The notes under the pieces were generated by a model that was given only the letters and a program-made list of their open reading frames with translations, was not told where the DNA came from and ran no database searches. From Fimbriiglobus sp. (lineage in GTDB: Bacteria > Planctomycetota > Planctomycetia > Gemmatales > Gemmataceae), in the NCBI GenBank assembly GCA_025459365.1, contig JALOQR010000010.1:1-36427 (forward strand): a stretch of DNA of 36,427 nucleotides, written 5' to 3'. The position numbers were made by a program, and so were the translations under genes. Shown piece by piece: positions 19,091 to 29,241 of the stretch (positions are counted from its first letter, which is position 1; each line of letters begins with the position of its first letter).

Positions 19091-21169
19091 TTACTTCCGC
19101 CGGATGGCCCACACGCCGAGGCCGAGCAGCACGATGGCGATGAGGGTGCCAGCGAACGGGACGGTGAACAGTAGGTTGCCGCTGACCCCCTTGCGCGGGG
19201 TGTACTCGGCATACTCCTTCGGGGTGATGTCCGGTGCGGGCGGACGCTCCCGGAGCCAGCCAACGGCGGCCTGGAAGGTGGCCACCGCCCGCCCACTCGG
19301 TTCGTCGTCGGTTAGCCCATCGGCGAAGCCGAACACAGCGGCGACCGGCTTGCCGTCTGGCTCCGCGAGAGCCATACCGACGAACCGCAGGTCCTGAGTG
19401 CTCACCTGCCGCTCTTGCTGATAGGCGGCGTCTCGCCGGCGGTTGGCGGCGAGCAGATCGTCCCACGCTTTCCGCGGCGGATCGACCACCCCCTTCTCGA
19501 CCCACGTCGCGCCTTCGGCCGCCACCACCAGCAGTGGCACCGGCACATTCGTTCCACGGGGGGTTGAGAGTTCGATCGGTCGGGCATTGCGGGCGGTTAG
19601 TCCGCCGGCGGCGGCAAGCGTGATCGGGTTGCGGCGGTTACCGGGCGTCTCGACGGCCAGCACGTCGTAGATGTTGGGCGGGGTGCGGCCGACCGGCTGA
19701 GCGAATACTACCCGATCGACCAGGGCGAGGCCGAGTTCGGCGAGGGCCGGTTCCAGGCCGGTCTTGGCCAGCTCGCCGTTGGCGGCGTTGTGCCCGCCGG
19801 CGTACACCAGGAGCTTGCCCTTCTTCCCACCCGCTCGTGGGGCGGCCATGTACTTCTGAATCGCCGTGGCGGTGGCTGGCGGGAGTGGCGCAGTCGGGTC
19901 GAGGACGAGCACGGCAGCGGCGTCGTCGGGCACCTTGGGATCGGGGTCGAGCGGGGGGATGTCGAGCGGGGCGGCGTCGCACTGGGTGGCGGCGAGCGCT
20001 TCTTTCAGCCGGGTGGCTGGTCGCCCGACGGCAACGGTGTTTGGATCGGCCGGGGGATCGAGGGCCAGTTCGCCCGAACCGCGGGTGTAGTACACCTTCC
20101 GCCGCTCCTCCGTCAGGGCCATCATGCCGGCCACCAGCTTCGACTCGCCGATGAACGTCCGCTTCCGGCCTCGCCCGCCACTGCTCATCCCCTGGAACGG
20201 CACATGCTCTGTCCGCTCGCTTGCCTGCCCGGCCTGCCCGGAGACCAGAAGTATCCCGAGTTCCCGCAGTTCGGCCGTCTTGTACTTCTGCTGGAGTTCC
20301 TCGATGCGGGCGGCGTTCGATTCCACCGACAACCGCTCCACCTCGAACAGGGCCGGGTTCACCTGCCGGCAGACGTCGAGCAGGCGGAGGGCGTCGTCCT
20401 GAGTGCGGTCGCCGCGGCTGGCGGCGGTGATGGCGTAGGCCTTGATCGGCTGCTTCAGCCCGGCCAGGTACTTCTGCGTCTGGTCGGTGAGCGTGTAGAA
20501 CCCGGTGGCGGTGGTGTCGAGCTTGTCTGGCAGTTTCATCGACACCACAGCGTTGCCGAGCACCAACCCGACCACCAGCAACACCCCGCTGAGGGCGAAG
20601 TTGACGGCGTAGACCGTGCGCCGAATCCACGGGTCGTTCCGCTCCTCCGATCGTGCTGGCAGGGTGGCCAGGAATGTGACCCCGGCCCCAACGAGGAACT
20701 CAAGCAGAGCGGCCACCGGCATCCACCCGGTATTCTGGCTCCCGGCCTTCCCCCCGACCCACTCAGCCAGGTACGGGTACCACCAGACGAACAGGAACAG
20801 CCCACACACGCGGTTGGCCAGCCCGAATACATACCCGCCAACGAGCAGCAGCACGCGATCGGTTCGCCGTCGTTCTTGCTCGCCGGCGGCCGGCACCCGC
20901 CCGAGGAAGAACGCCCCGACACCACCCAAACCGAGGGCCGCGACGACGGACGCCACCAGCCCGACCATGTACGGTGCGCGGTCGAACTCGACGACAGTGT
21001 CGACGTCGGTTTTCGCTTCCTTCGCTTCTAAATTCAGCCCCTTGAAGCCGAAGTATCCAGCGGCCAGCATGCACCCGATGGCGAGGGCGAGCAGCACCGC
21101 GCCGACCGCCGCTCGGCGAGCGTGGATGAAGTCGATGAAGCCGCGGTCGGGGGCCGGGTCGAGCGTCAT
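19091..21169 (-). CDS. GldG-like ABC-type transport auxiliary membrane protein
   Basis: Multiple TM segments plus a large extracytoplasmic region including 'LTDQTQKYLAGLKQPIKAYAITAASRGDRTQDDALRLLDVCRQVNPALFEVE', and a C-terminal TM; adjacent to an ABC permease and ATPase. Confidence 0.8.
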   Translation of the reverse strand: MTLDPAPDRGFIDFIHARRAAVGAVLLALAIGCMLAAGYFGFKGLNLEAKEAKTDVDTVVEFDRAPYMVGLVASVVAALGLGGVGAFFLGRVPAAGEQERRRTDRVLLLVGGYVFGLANRVCGLFLFVWWYPYLAEWVGGKAGSQNTGWMPVAALLEFLVGAGVTFLATLPARSEERNDPWIRRTVYAVNFALSGVLLVVGLVLGNAVVSMKLPDKLDTTATGFYTLTDQTQKYLAGLKQPIKAYAITAASRGDRTQDDALRLLDVCRQVNPALFEVERLSVESNAARIEELQQKYKTAELRELGILLVSGQAGQASERTEHVPFQGMSSGGRGRKRTFIGESKLVAGMMALTEERRKVYYTRGSGELALDPPADPNTVAVGRPATRLKEALAATQCDAAPLDIPPLDPDPKVPDDAAAVLVLDPTAPLPPATATAIQKYMAAPRAGGKKGKLLVYAGGHNAANGELAKTGLEPALAELGLALVDRVVFAQPVGRTPPNIYDVLAVETPGNRRNPITLAAAGGLTARNARPIELSTPRGTNVPVPLLVVAAEGATWVEKGVVDPPRKAWDDLLAANRRRDAAYQQERQVSTQDLRFVGMALAEPDGKPVAAVFGFADGLTDDEPSGRAVATFQAAVGWLRERPPAPDITPKEYAEYTPRKGVSGNLLFTVPFAGTLIAIVLLGLGVWAIRRK

Positions 21170-21265
21170 GGGGGAAATCCTACATTCCGACTCGACTCCT
21201 GGTGGGGTCGAGTCCATCGTTCCGCACATCCGACACCTGGCGGGGTCGGCTCACGAGGGGCTTGG

Positions 21266-23035
21266 TTACCCCCACCGGCGGGCTTCGAGCACCTTCACGG
21301 TCAGAAACAGCCAGAAGATTGTGAGGGACACCTGCACGCACACCTCGGGCACCGGCAGTTGGCCACTCAGGGCGTTCGCCCACAGCATGGTGTAGTCGAG
21401 CTTGGCGAACACCGGTAGCCAGTCCGGGCCCAGCCCGAAGCGATCCCGCCACAGGGTGAGGAACTGGGCGAAGATACCAGCGAACGTGCCCACCGCTGCC
21501 ATGATCTGGTTCCGCGTCAGGCTACTGACGAACATCCCGAACCCGACGAACGACGCCCCGGTGGCTGCCACTGCCAGGTAGTAGGTGAGCAGCGGGCGGT
21601 AGTCGAACGGGTTGCCGCCGGCGTACCGCAAAGCGATCAGGTAGCCGGCGGCCGGGAGCCAGCACAGGAGGAAGAAGGCGAGGGCCGCGGCGAACTTGCT
21701 CAGCACCACCGCCCAGTCGTTCACCGGGGCGGTGAGCAGCACCTCCAGGGTGCCGCTCCGTTTTTCCTCCGCGAACGACCGCATGGTGATGACTGCCACC
21801 AGCACCGGGGCGGTGAGGGCGGCAATGATCGATAGCCCCCAATAGGCCCGCACGATCGGCTCGTCGAACGGTTGGGTCGCCATTTCGTCGGCCCCGCCGA
21901 GCATTCCCAGGTCGCCGAGGAACAGACGATACGTCAGCCCCGTCACCAGGGCGTTGACGAACAGCACCACATAGGCAATGGGCGAGTAGAAGTAAGCTGC
22001 CAGTTCCCGCCGCACCAGCACTACCACCGGGGCGTCGATGGTCACCGCCACGGCCAGGGCCGCGAACGCCGCTCCGAGGCCGAGTAGGATCAGACCTCCG
22101 GGCACCAGGTACGGGGCCGGCGCCTGCGGCAGCGGGGCGGCAAACGATGCCACCACGAACAGCCCGGCGAACGCTACTCCCACCCCCGCTACACCTGCCC
22201 GCACCAGGAGCGGCCACCGCTTCGCCCGCAGAGCGAGCAGACCGCTCAGCCCGATGAGCACCAGCACCACCCGCCCGAACACCGCCCACCCGCTGATCGC
22301 CTGATTCGCCTTCCGCAGCGCCGCCGGGCCGACGTGCAGCACCTCCGGGGCGACGGCGCGGAACAAGGCGTACACCACCGCCGCCCCGCCGAGCGCTCCC
22401 AGCCCCACCCCCGCCCAGTAGGGCAGGTCTTCGCCGGGGTCGGTGATGGTGAAGTACCCGCACAGGTAGGCCAGCCCGAGCACCCCGAGCACGCCCCCCG
22501 GCCCGGCCATCTGGTCGGGGAAGAAGACACCAACGAACACACTCGCCGTTGCCAGCAGCCCGCCGGTGCCAAGGAGGGCCGTCCGTGCCCAACTGCGGTA
22601 CGGGTCTTCCGTCTCGTGGCGAGCAAAGGCGACGATGAACATCAGGGCGACCAAGCCGGCTAGCCCGCCCCACGGCAGGAGCCACTGCCCGGCCACCGGC
22701 ACGTCCGATCCGTCCGGCTTAGCCGGGAACACCCCAACGCCGACGGCGACGAGCAGGAGCAACCCGCCAGCCGCTCCGTAAGCCCGGCGCACTTCCACAT
22801 CGGCATCGCGGAAGGCGTGGTAGAGAAGCAGCGCCACCCCGACGGCAGCCGAGAGCAGCCCCCATTCGGTCGAGAGCAGCCCGCGGTTGTACTGAGCGGC
22901 GATGGCCGACGCCACACCCAGGGTGACGAGGAACAGCCCGCCGAACCCGATCACGTAGCGGGTGGCGGTCGGCGGTTCAGGCCGTGTTTCGGAGGGTGCC
23001 AGTTCTGGCGCCGTCCCGCTCGTCGCGGTGCTCAT
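21266..23035 (-). CDS. ABC-2 type (GldF-like) permease with extended N-terminal multi-TM region
   Basis: 589 aa; ABC-2 segment 'RRELAAYFYSPIAYVVLFVNALVTGLTYRLFL...EEKRSGTLEVLLTAPVNDWAVVLSKFAAALAFFLLCWLP', preceded by many TM helices. Confidence 0.87.
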   Translation of the reverse strand: MSTATSGTAPELAPSETRPEPPTATRYVIGFGGLFLVTLGVASAIAAQYNRGLLSTEWGLLSAAVGVALLLYHAFRDADVEVRRAYGAAGGLLLLVAVGVGVFPAKPDGSDVPVAGQWLLPWGGLAGLVALMFIVAFARHETEDPYRSWARTALLGTGGLLATASVFVGVFFPDQMAGPGGVLGVLGLAYLCGYFTITDPGEDLPYWAGVGLGALGGAAVVYALFRAVAPEVLHVGPAALRKANQAISGWAVFGRVVLVLIGLSGLLALRAKRWPLLVRAGVAGVGVAFAGLFVVASFAAPLPQAPAPYLVPGGLILLGLGAAFAALAVAVTIDAPVVVLVRRELAAYFYSPIAYVVLFVNALVTGLTYRLFLGDLGMLGGADEMATQPFDEPIVRAYWGLSIIAALTAPVLVAVITMRSFAEEKRSGTLEVLLTAPVNDWAVVLSKFAAALAFFLLCWLPAAGYLIALRYAGGNPFDYRPLLTYYLAVAATGASFVGFGMFVSSLTRNQIMAAVGTFAGIFAQFLTLWRDRFGLGPDWLPVFAKLDYTMLWANALSGQLPVPEVCVQVSLTIFWLFLTVKVLEARRWG

Positions 23036-23158
23036 CCCTTCTCCTTCGGAGGGCGGTCGGCGGTCGGCGGTTAGCCATCAGCCGAACAGCGCCTCGCTCA
23101 AATCCGCCCGACGGATCCGCGGCAGCCTGTGTTGCTGACCGCTGATTGCTGACCGCAT

Positions 23159-24097
23159 TTAGCCCCGCTGGTACGCCACCCGCATGAACGTGTCTTCGAG
23201 CCGTTCCTGCTTCCGCTCCACTCGGCGGACGCCCCACCCTTTCTCGAATGCCTTGCGGGCGACCGCTTCCCGCACGTCTTTGCTTGGCTGGCTCTCCACG
23301 CTCACCGCTGCCCACCCGTCGCCGGCGGGGGTGCCGTTCGCTCGATCGACCCCCGGCAGGGCGGCGAACGCCTTGGCTGCATCGTCGGGGTTGGCCTTCA
23401 CTTCTACCGTCACTGTCACCAGCCCGGCGTCGAATGTGCTCAGGTGGTTGTCGAAACCCTTCTTGCCGCGATGGATGATGATCACGCGGTCGCAGATCTT
23501 CTCCACGTCGGAGAGTTGGTGGCTGCTGAACAGGATGGTGTGCTGCCCGCTCAGCTCCTTGATGGTGTTCAGCGTTTCCTGCTGCTGCACCGGGTCGAGG
23601 CCGGAGAGTGGTTCGTCGAGCAGTAGTACGTCTGGGTCGGAGAGCAGGGAATCGGCCAGCCCGACCCGCTGACGGTAGCCTTTGCTCAGCGTGCCGATGA
23701 GCCGCCGCCGAACTTCCTTGATGCGGCATTTGGCCAGGCAGCCGTCGATGCGAGCGGTGCGGACGGTACGATCCACTTGCTTCAGCTTGGCGCGGGCGGT
23801 GAGGTATTCGTCCACCCGCATCTCGGGATACAGTGGCACGCTTTCGGGCAGGTAGCCGAGCCGCTTGCGGACCTCCATCGACTCATACATCACGTCGAAC
23901 CCGGCAACACGGGCGAGGCCGCTGCTGGCCGGCATGAAGGTGGTGAGAATGCGCAGGGTGGTCGTCTTGCCGGCGCCGTTCAGCCCGAGGAACCCGACCA
24001 ACTCACCGGGCGCAACCGTGAACGAGAGGTGATCGACCGCTGCCACTGGGCCGTAGTACTTGCACAGGTGGGACACCTCAATGGCAGGCGGCGTCAT
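23159..24097 (-). CDS. ABC transporter ATP-binding protein (GldA-like)
   Basis: Walker A 'GLNGAGKTTTLRIL', signature region 'LSKGYRQRVGLADSLLSDPDVLLLDEPLSGLDP', H-loop 'ILFSSHQLSDVEKICDRV'. Start set to ATG 24097. Confidence 0.94.
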   Translation of the reverse strand: MTPPAIEVSHLCKYYGPVAAVDHLSFTVAPGELVGFLGLNGAGKTTTLRILTTFMPASSGLARVAGFDVMYESMEVRKRLGYLPESVPLYPEMRVDEYLTARAKLKQVDRTVRTARIDGCLAKCRIKEVRRRLIGTLSKGYRQRVGLADSLLSDPDVLLLDEPLSGLDPVQQQETLNTIKELSGQHTILFSSHQLSDVEKICDRVIIIHRGKKGFDNHLSTFDAGLVTVTVEVKANPDDAAKAFAALPGVDRANGTPAGDGWAAVSVESQPSKDVREAVARKAFEKGWGVRRVERKQERLEDTFMRVAYQRG

Positions 24098-24189
24098 GGT
24101 GGTGCGTCTCTCGCGGGCCGTTGTCGGGAGTATGGTAGGACGCCGGCAAGAGGAGGGCGAGAGCACCCGCGCCGGGGTACAATTCCCCC

Positions 24190-25308
24190 ATGAGCAAGAA
24201 GAAGAAGGTGCGGGTGGAACTGCGCAAGAACCGCGAGAAGCCACCCCGCGAAAACGACCTGACACAGCGCTTCCAGGACGACGCCGACGCCACCGCCGAT
24301 GCCGCCGGTGGTGAGCGGGTGCGAGCCAAGGGCGACCTCTCGCGTCATCGCACCGTGCTGCTCGACGACGCCGCCCACGCCGTACCCGCGGCCCGCGCGA
24401 CTGAAGTACTGCCCGGTCGCGTGCTGCGCGTCCACGGTCTGTACAGTTTCGTGGAGGTGGACGACGGCCGCGTGTTCCGCTGCACCGTCCGCCGTGTGCT
24501 CAAGTCGCTCACCACCGACGAGAGGAGCGTGATCACTACCGGTGACCTCGTGCAGATGGTGCCGGCCGCCCCAGGCGAGGCGGTGATCGAGCACGTCCAC
24601 CCACGCAAGGGCGTGCTCACCCGTGCCAGCCGCCGCCGCGAGCACGTGCTGGTGGCGAATGTGGATCAACTCGTCATCGTCATGAGCCTGGTGCAGCCCG
24701 ACCTCAAGCCGCACCTCATCGATCGCTACATCGCCGCCGGGCGAAAGGGTGAGCTGGCTCCCATCCTTTGCCTGAACAAGGCGGACCTGACCGATCCGGT
24801 GGAACTTCAGCCGATGGTCGGGGCGTACTCGCAGATGGGCATTCCGACACTGCTCACCAGTGCGACGACCGGCCTGGGGATCGCAAAGTTGCGGGAACTG
24901 CTGCGGGGGCGGGCGACAGTGTTCAGTGGGCAATCGGGCGTGGGCAAGTCGTCGTTGTTGAACGCGGTTCAGCCGGGCCTGGCGCTGCGGGTGAAGAGCG
25001 TGAGCGAAGAAACGCAAAAAGGCCGGCACACGACGACCGCGGCAGAACTCATCCGGCTGGAGAGCGGCGGGTGGGTGGTGGACACGCCGGGCGTGCGGCA
25101 ATTGCAACTGTGGGACACGCGGCCGGAGGAGGTGGAGGGGCTGTTCGACGAGTTCCGCCCGCTCGTACCTCTCTGTGGGTTCCCGGATTGCACGCACACG
25201 CACGAGCAGCGGTGCGCAGTGAAGGACGCGGTCGCCCGCAAGCTGATCTCCGAGCGACGGTACTTCAGCTACCTCGGGCTGTTCAACGGCATGGCCGAAG
25301 AGGAGTGA
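24190..25308 (+). CDS. rsgA: Ribosome small subunit-dependent GTPase A
   Basis: Circularly permuted GTPase motifs 'LNKADLTD', 'FSGQSGVGKSSLLNAV', 'VDTPGVRQLQLWD', and zinc-binding 'CGFPDCTHTHEQRCAVKDAV'. Confidence 0.95.
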   Translation: MSKKKKVRVELRKNREKPPRENDLTQRFQDDADATADAAGGERVRAKGDLSRHRTVLLDDAAHAVPAARATEVLPGRVLRVHGLYSFVEVDDGRVFRCTVRRVLKSLTTDERSVITTGDLVQMVPAAPGEAVIEHVHPRKGVLTRASRRREHVLVANVDQLVIVMSLVQPDLKPHLIDRYIAAGRKGELAPILCLNKADLTDPVELQPMVGAYSQMGIPTLLTSATTGLGIAKLRELLRGRATVFSGQSGVGKSSLLNAVQPGLALRVKSVSEETQKGRHTTTAAELIRLESGGWVVDTPGVRQLQLWDTRPEEVEGLFDEFRPLVPLCGFPDCTHTHEQRCAVKDAVARKLISERRYFSYLGLFNGMAEEE

Positions 25309-25315
25309 ATCGAAT

Positions 25316-27421
25316 TCACGCCCCGCCCCGAACCTGATCCAGTACCCCGAGGTCGGTCACCACCTCGCCTACCACCTGCTCGAACTTTGCCAGAATCGCC
25401 GGTTCCAGCGCTCGTGTGACCTCGCCGGTGGCTGAAAGGCTCGTGCCCTCGATCGTCTCCTTCCGAAACGCCGCCCGGAGTTGCGCGCTCGCTTCGGCTC
25501 GGCACTCCTTCAGTTTCTCCTCGAACGAACTCCGCCACAGAACCAGCCGCAACGCTCGGCCGGTCATGGCATTGAACTCGTGCTTTTTGATGGCGTCTTC
25601 CAGTGCCTGTTTGGCGGCTGCACCGGCGGCGATGCTGGCGATCAGGGCGACCACGCCGAGGGCGGCAGCGAGCGGAGGCACCGTCATGGCAGCGACTACA
25701 ATCGAGGCAATCACCTTCACCTTGATGACGGCCAGGATGACCAGGGCAATTGCGCTCAGTGCGGTCAGCACTCCGGCCATGTTCCCCAGCCCACCGATCA
25801 GCTTGTCACCTGTTCCCTGCCCGCCCGACTGCCAGTCGGCGATGCTGGTGACCGACGTCGGGATGTAGTCCTCCACCCCGGACGGGATCTCGTTCGCCCG
25901 CAGAAAGGTGCCGAGGTGTTCCCGCATGATGCGGATCAGGTCGGCGTTGACCGCCACCCAGTGCGGGCGGACGCACGCCTCCCCCTGCGTCTTCTCGAAG
26001 TCCTGGCAGATTAGTTTGACTCGTGCTTCCACTCCGTTGAGCGATCCGCCGTGGTCGTACCAGCCCCAATATTCTCTCTCGATGCGTGGCATGAGTGCCT
26101 GGATAACGGCATCGGCGGTCGTCGCCGCATAGCGATCCAGACGTGCCGACACGGACCGGTTGAAATCACGGAGGACTTCCGGCACGCGGGCCTTGATCTC
26201 CTGCTGACGCCGTTCGTTCCCCTCCCGCACCGTGCGGTACAGCGCCAGCCCGGAGCCAATCGTGGCTTGCGGGTTTTGGGACATGAGTACCTTGTCGGCC
26301 GGCACCCCCAGGGCGTCGCCGACCAACTCCTTCAGGAACGGCCACCAACTGCTCCCGCCGGTGAGCACCACCCGGGTGAACTTGTCCTTCATCCCACCGA
26401 GGGTGTTGCCACGGCACAGAACGTCGCGAATGCGCGCGAACAGGTCGGTCGGCTGGTCGAGCACCAACCCGCCAACCGGCTGATCCAGGCCGCGGATGTA
26501 TTTCCGCACGACATGGCTCGGGGTGTACCGCGAGGCCCGGTGGCGGAACTCCTCGACGGTTGGCTTCCGCAGCCACACTTTCCGCCCGCCCACTTCTACA
26601 GGCCGTTTGAAGTCGTCCGGGAACGGTTTGTCCTGCTTGGCCGCCGCCGCCCACGCGTTCGAAAAGTCCTCTTTCACCCGCCGGCACTCGTTCTGCCACA
26701 CCACCAGGGCTTCTTCTTCACTCACCTCCAACCCGGGGTTTTGGTCGAGCACCCATTGGAGGAATAGGTCATCGAACAGCCGCCCGCCGAGGGATGGGTC
26801 GCCCCACGGCTCCGCCAATCCGCGGTGGTTGGCCAAGGCGACGTCGAACGTTCCCCCGCCGAAGTCCACCACGAGCACCCCGCGGCGGGCGTCTCGTCCG
26901 CTCAGGTCGCCTCGGCTGAGGTGATACGCCAGCGCGCCGAGCGGCTCTTCGACGCACTCTACCTCCCCCAGACCGGCGTCCGATGCCAGCCGGGCAGTGA
27001 TCGCTTTGTGCTCGGCCCCAATTTCGGCCGGCACGCCGATGATGACGTGATACCCGCCCGGCCCGATGGGGCCGGCCAGCCCAGCCTGTTTCAGGTCGCT
27101 GGCGGCGGCCGTCAGGAATCCCCAGGCGTCTTTGCGGGCGCGGGCGGACGGCACCAGGTCTGGCTTGAATCCGAAAGCGAACCGCACCCCTACCCGCTCG
27201 TCGTCGTCCATGCCGATCCATTGCGACTGGGCATGCTCGCCGTAGGCGAGCAGGTCGGCCGCCGTTTCGCCGGGTTTCTTCCACAGCACGCACGTCGGCA
27301 TCGACCCGCCTTTGCCGATCCCAACCGATTCGGCAATCGGACGATCCGAGTGATTGCAGAAAGCAAAGTGAGAGTTGCTGGTGCCGAAATCGATACCAAT
27401 GTAGCCGAACGGGGTGGTCAT
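25316..27421 (-). CDS. Hsp70/DnaK-like ATPase with C-terminal hydrophobic (membrane) region
   Basis: Phosphate-1 'GYIGIDFGTSNSHFAF', phosphate-2 'GVLVVDFGGGTFDVAL', adenosine motif 'VVLTGGSSWWPFLKELV'; C-terminal region has 'GVLTALSAIALVILAVIKVKVIASIVVAAMTVPPLAAALGVVALIASIAAGAAA'. Start set to ATG 27421. Confidence 0.88.
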   Translation of the reverse strand: MTTPFGYIGIDFGTSNSHFAFCNHSDRPIAESVGIGKGGSMPTCVLWKKPGETAADLLAYGEHAQSQWIGMDDDERVGVRFAFGFKPDLVPSARARKDAWGFLTAAASDLKQAGLAGPIGPGGYHVIIGVPAEIGAEHKAITARLASDAGLGEVECVEEPLGALAYHLSRGDLSGRDARRGVLVVDFGGGTFDVALANHRGLAEPWGDPSLGGRLFDDLFLQWVLDQNPGLEVSEEEALVVWQNECRRVKEDFSNAWAAAAKQDKPFPDDFKRPVEVGGRKVWLRKPTVEEFRHRASRYTPSHVVRKYIRGLDQPVGGLVLDQPTDLFARIRDVLCRGNTLGGMKDKFTRVVLTGGSSWWPFLKELVGDALGVPADKVLMSQNPQATIGSGLALYRTVREGNERRQQEIKARVPEVLRDFNRSVSARLDRYAATTADAVIQALMPRIEREYWGWYDHGGSLNGVEARVKLICQDFEKTQGEACVRPHWVAVNADLIRIMREHLGTFLRANEIPSGVEDYIPTSVTSIADWQSGGQGTGDKLIGGLGNMAGVLTALSAIALVILAVIKVKVIASIVVAAMTVPPLAAALGVVALIASIAAGAAAKQALEDAIKKHEFNAMTGRALRLVLWRSSFEEKLKECRAEASAQLRAAFRKETIEGTSLSATGEVTRALEPAILAKFEQVVGEVVTDLGVLDQVRGGA

Positions 27422-27449
27422 CACCGAGGCCTCGGAAGTAGGTGGGGAA

Positions 27450-28550
27450 TCACACACGTCGCAGTTCACCTTTCTTGACCACGCATTCATTGACCAGCAG
27501 GGCGGCTCGTCGTGTTCGCACGGGCTGACCGGCTGAGATGAGGCCAACCACCTCGAAACGGGCGAGCAGTGATTCGTCGAACGGCGCACCAGCCGGCACC
27601 AATTCCCAGCGGTAACCCTCGGTTCGGAGTTGCTGGAAGACGACATCGACCATGTCGCGGAGGTTTTCGGGAGAGGTGCCGTTCGCCAGATCGATGTACA
27701 ACTCGGCCAGGGCGTCTCTGGCACCGCTTGGCAGTGAGCGATCGCCCTGGCTCTTTGCACCGCTTGCCGGTTGTCGGGCGGCATACGCCCAGGCCCAGGC
27801 CAGGATCAAGTCGGCCACGTGCTCCCAGTGAGCGCGGACGGCCCGCCGCACGGCCTCCCGGTCGACTCGGGTGGTCTGCCGCGGGCGGGTCAGGTAAAGG
27901 ATGGCCGCCAGCAGGCCGAGTCCGAAGGACCCTTTGAGCAGATCGTTCGATCCGCCGCGGAGGGCGGTCCACAGCCCGCCGGCGAATGTGCCCACGGCGG
28001 AGGCCGTGAGGGCGGCGGCCAGGACTTGCCGCACTTTTTCCCGGCCGGCCAGGACGCCGACGAGCGTGACACAGCCGATCGATCCCAAGATCCCGCCCAA
28101 TCCCAGCCCGATTTCCCGCTGACCAAACAGCAGTAGCGAGAGCGGGGTGAGTAGGGTCATGCCGGCCGCTGCTCCTACCCCGGCTGCGATGACCCAGGAG
28201 CGAGTCGGGACTTCCAATTCGATCCGCGATTCGACGTCCGGAGGGGAGGGCAACTCGACCGCCGCTGCCCGGAGATCGTTCCGCAACCAGTCGGCTGGCG
28301 TGTTCTTCGGCCAGCAGTTCTGCGCGATCAGCCAATCGTGGACAACATTGCCCAGTTGTTCTACCACGGCGTGCGTTTCGGTCGTGACCAGCGGGGTGAG
28401 TTCGGAGCTGAGAGTGGTTTGGCCTGGCCGTTCGGCGCGGATGCGGTCGTCCACTTGGTTGAGCAACTTCTCCAGGGCGGCATCGAGCCGTGGGGCGCAG
28501 TGCTCACGCCACTTGGAGCGGAGGCTTTGGAGGGCAGGTGGGGGCTGCAT
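27450..28550 (-). CDS. Hypothetical multi-TM membrane protein, partner of the Hsp70-like gene
   Basis: 366 aa, several hydrophobic segments (VIAAGVGAAAGMTLLTPLSLLLFG; LGLGGILGSIGCVTLVGVLAG), helical flanks; ends 28 nt upstream of the Hsp70-like start on the same strand. Confidence 0.75.
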   Translation of the reverse strand: MQPPPALQSLRSKWREHCAPRLDAALEKLLNQVDDRIRAERPGQTTLSSELTPLVTTETHAVVEQLGNVVHDWLIAQNCWPKNTPADWLRNDLRAAAVELPSPPDVESRIELEVPTRSWVIAAGVGAAAGMTLLTPLSLLLFGQREIGLGLGGILGSIGCVTLVGVLAGREKVRQVLAAALTASAVGTFAGGLWTALRGGSNDLLKGSFGLGLLAAILYLTRPRQTTRVDREAVRRAVRAHWEHVADLILAWAWAYAARQPASGAKSQGDRSLPSGARDALAELYIDLANGTSPENLRDMVDVVFQQLRTEGYRWELVPAGAPFDESLLARFEVVGLISAGQPVRTRRAALLVNECVVKKGELRRV

Positions 28551-29018
28551 GCGGAACCCCGAGTGGGGTAGAAGTGGTGTTGATGGTGAGGGTGGTGTTC
28601 AACTATTTGTAGAAACGCGATCGGTCTTTTCAGGACGGTGAATCACTTCCGCGGCGGTCTTGAAGAACTCCCCATTTTCATTCGAGAGGTCGTGCGGAGT
28701 CGTCTTCAAACTGTGGGGCGGCATTGTGGCGTTCTCCATCTTCCCCCGTCGTCATTTCTGGCCCCCGTTCGGCATCAGGCCTGAAATGTGGCGTGATGAT
28801 GGACATCACTCATGGTGCACAAAATTCGGTCCGGTGGTCTGTAGGCCACATTGAGAACAACGCCCCTGCCCACTTCGCCCGCCTTCCGCAATCTCCGTCA
28901 GCCGTCATCTCCGCCCTGGTATCCCTGTTCGCCGAGGTTCGCTCACCGGTAGGGTCGAAGGCCGCACACCCGGCACGACCGCACCAGATTCAACCGCACG
29001 ACCGGAATCCCTTCGCAG

Positions 29019-29049
29019 GTTTCACTCACCGGACTGTCCGGTGAAACCG
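29019..29049. other. Hairpin upstream of the repeat-protein gene
   Basis: GGTTTCAC (29019-29026) / GTGAAACC (29042-29049), alternative pairing TCACCGG-ACTGT-CCGGTGA (29027-29045); no T-tract. Confidence 0.35.
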
Positions 29050-29241
29050 GAGTACCTCCCCGAAAGCGTGAAAAGGTGCGCAGACACCCCCGTTTTTGCC
29101 CGCTTCCCAGTCTGCTTTTCTTCCGCATGCTCGCGGCGCGGGCATGATGTGCCAAGCACGTCGGGAATCGGCGGTGTGGCGAGTCAAACGGATGGCCCGC
29201 ACGCCGGCGGTACGGTGCGAACCCTGATGCGGAGTACGGAA

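Noticed and set aside
19029-19505. N-terminal extension of the DUF4340 ORF
   Set aside because: Low-complexity Arg-rich translation overlapping the end of the GldG-like gene; ATG 19028 followed by a TM segment is a better start.
27422-27784. N-terminal extension of the Hsp70-like ORF
   Set aside because: Overlaps the upstream partner gene in another frame; canonical Hsp70 N-terminus begins at ATG 27421.
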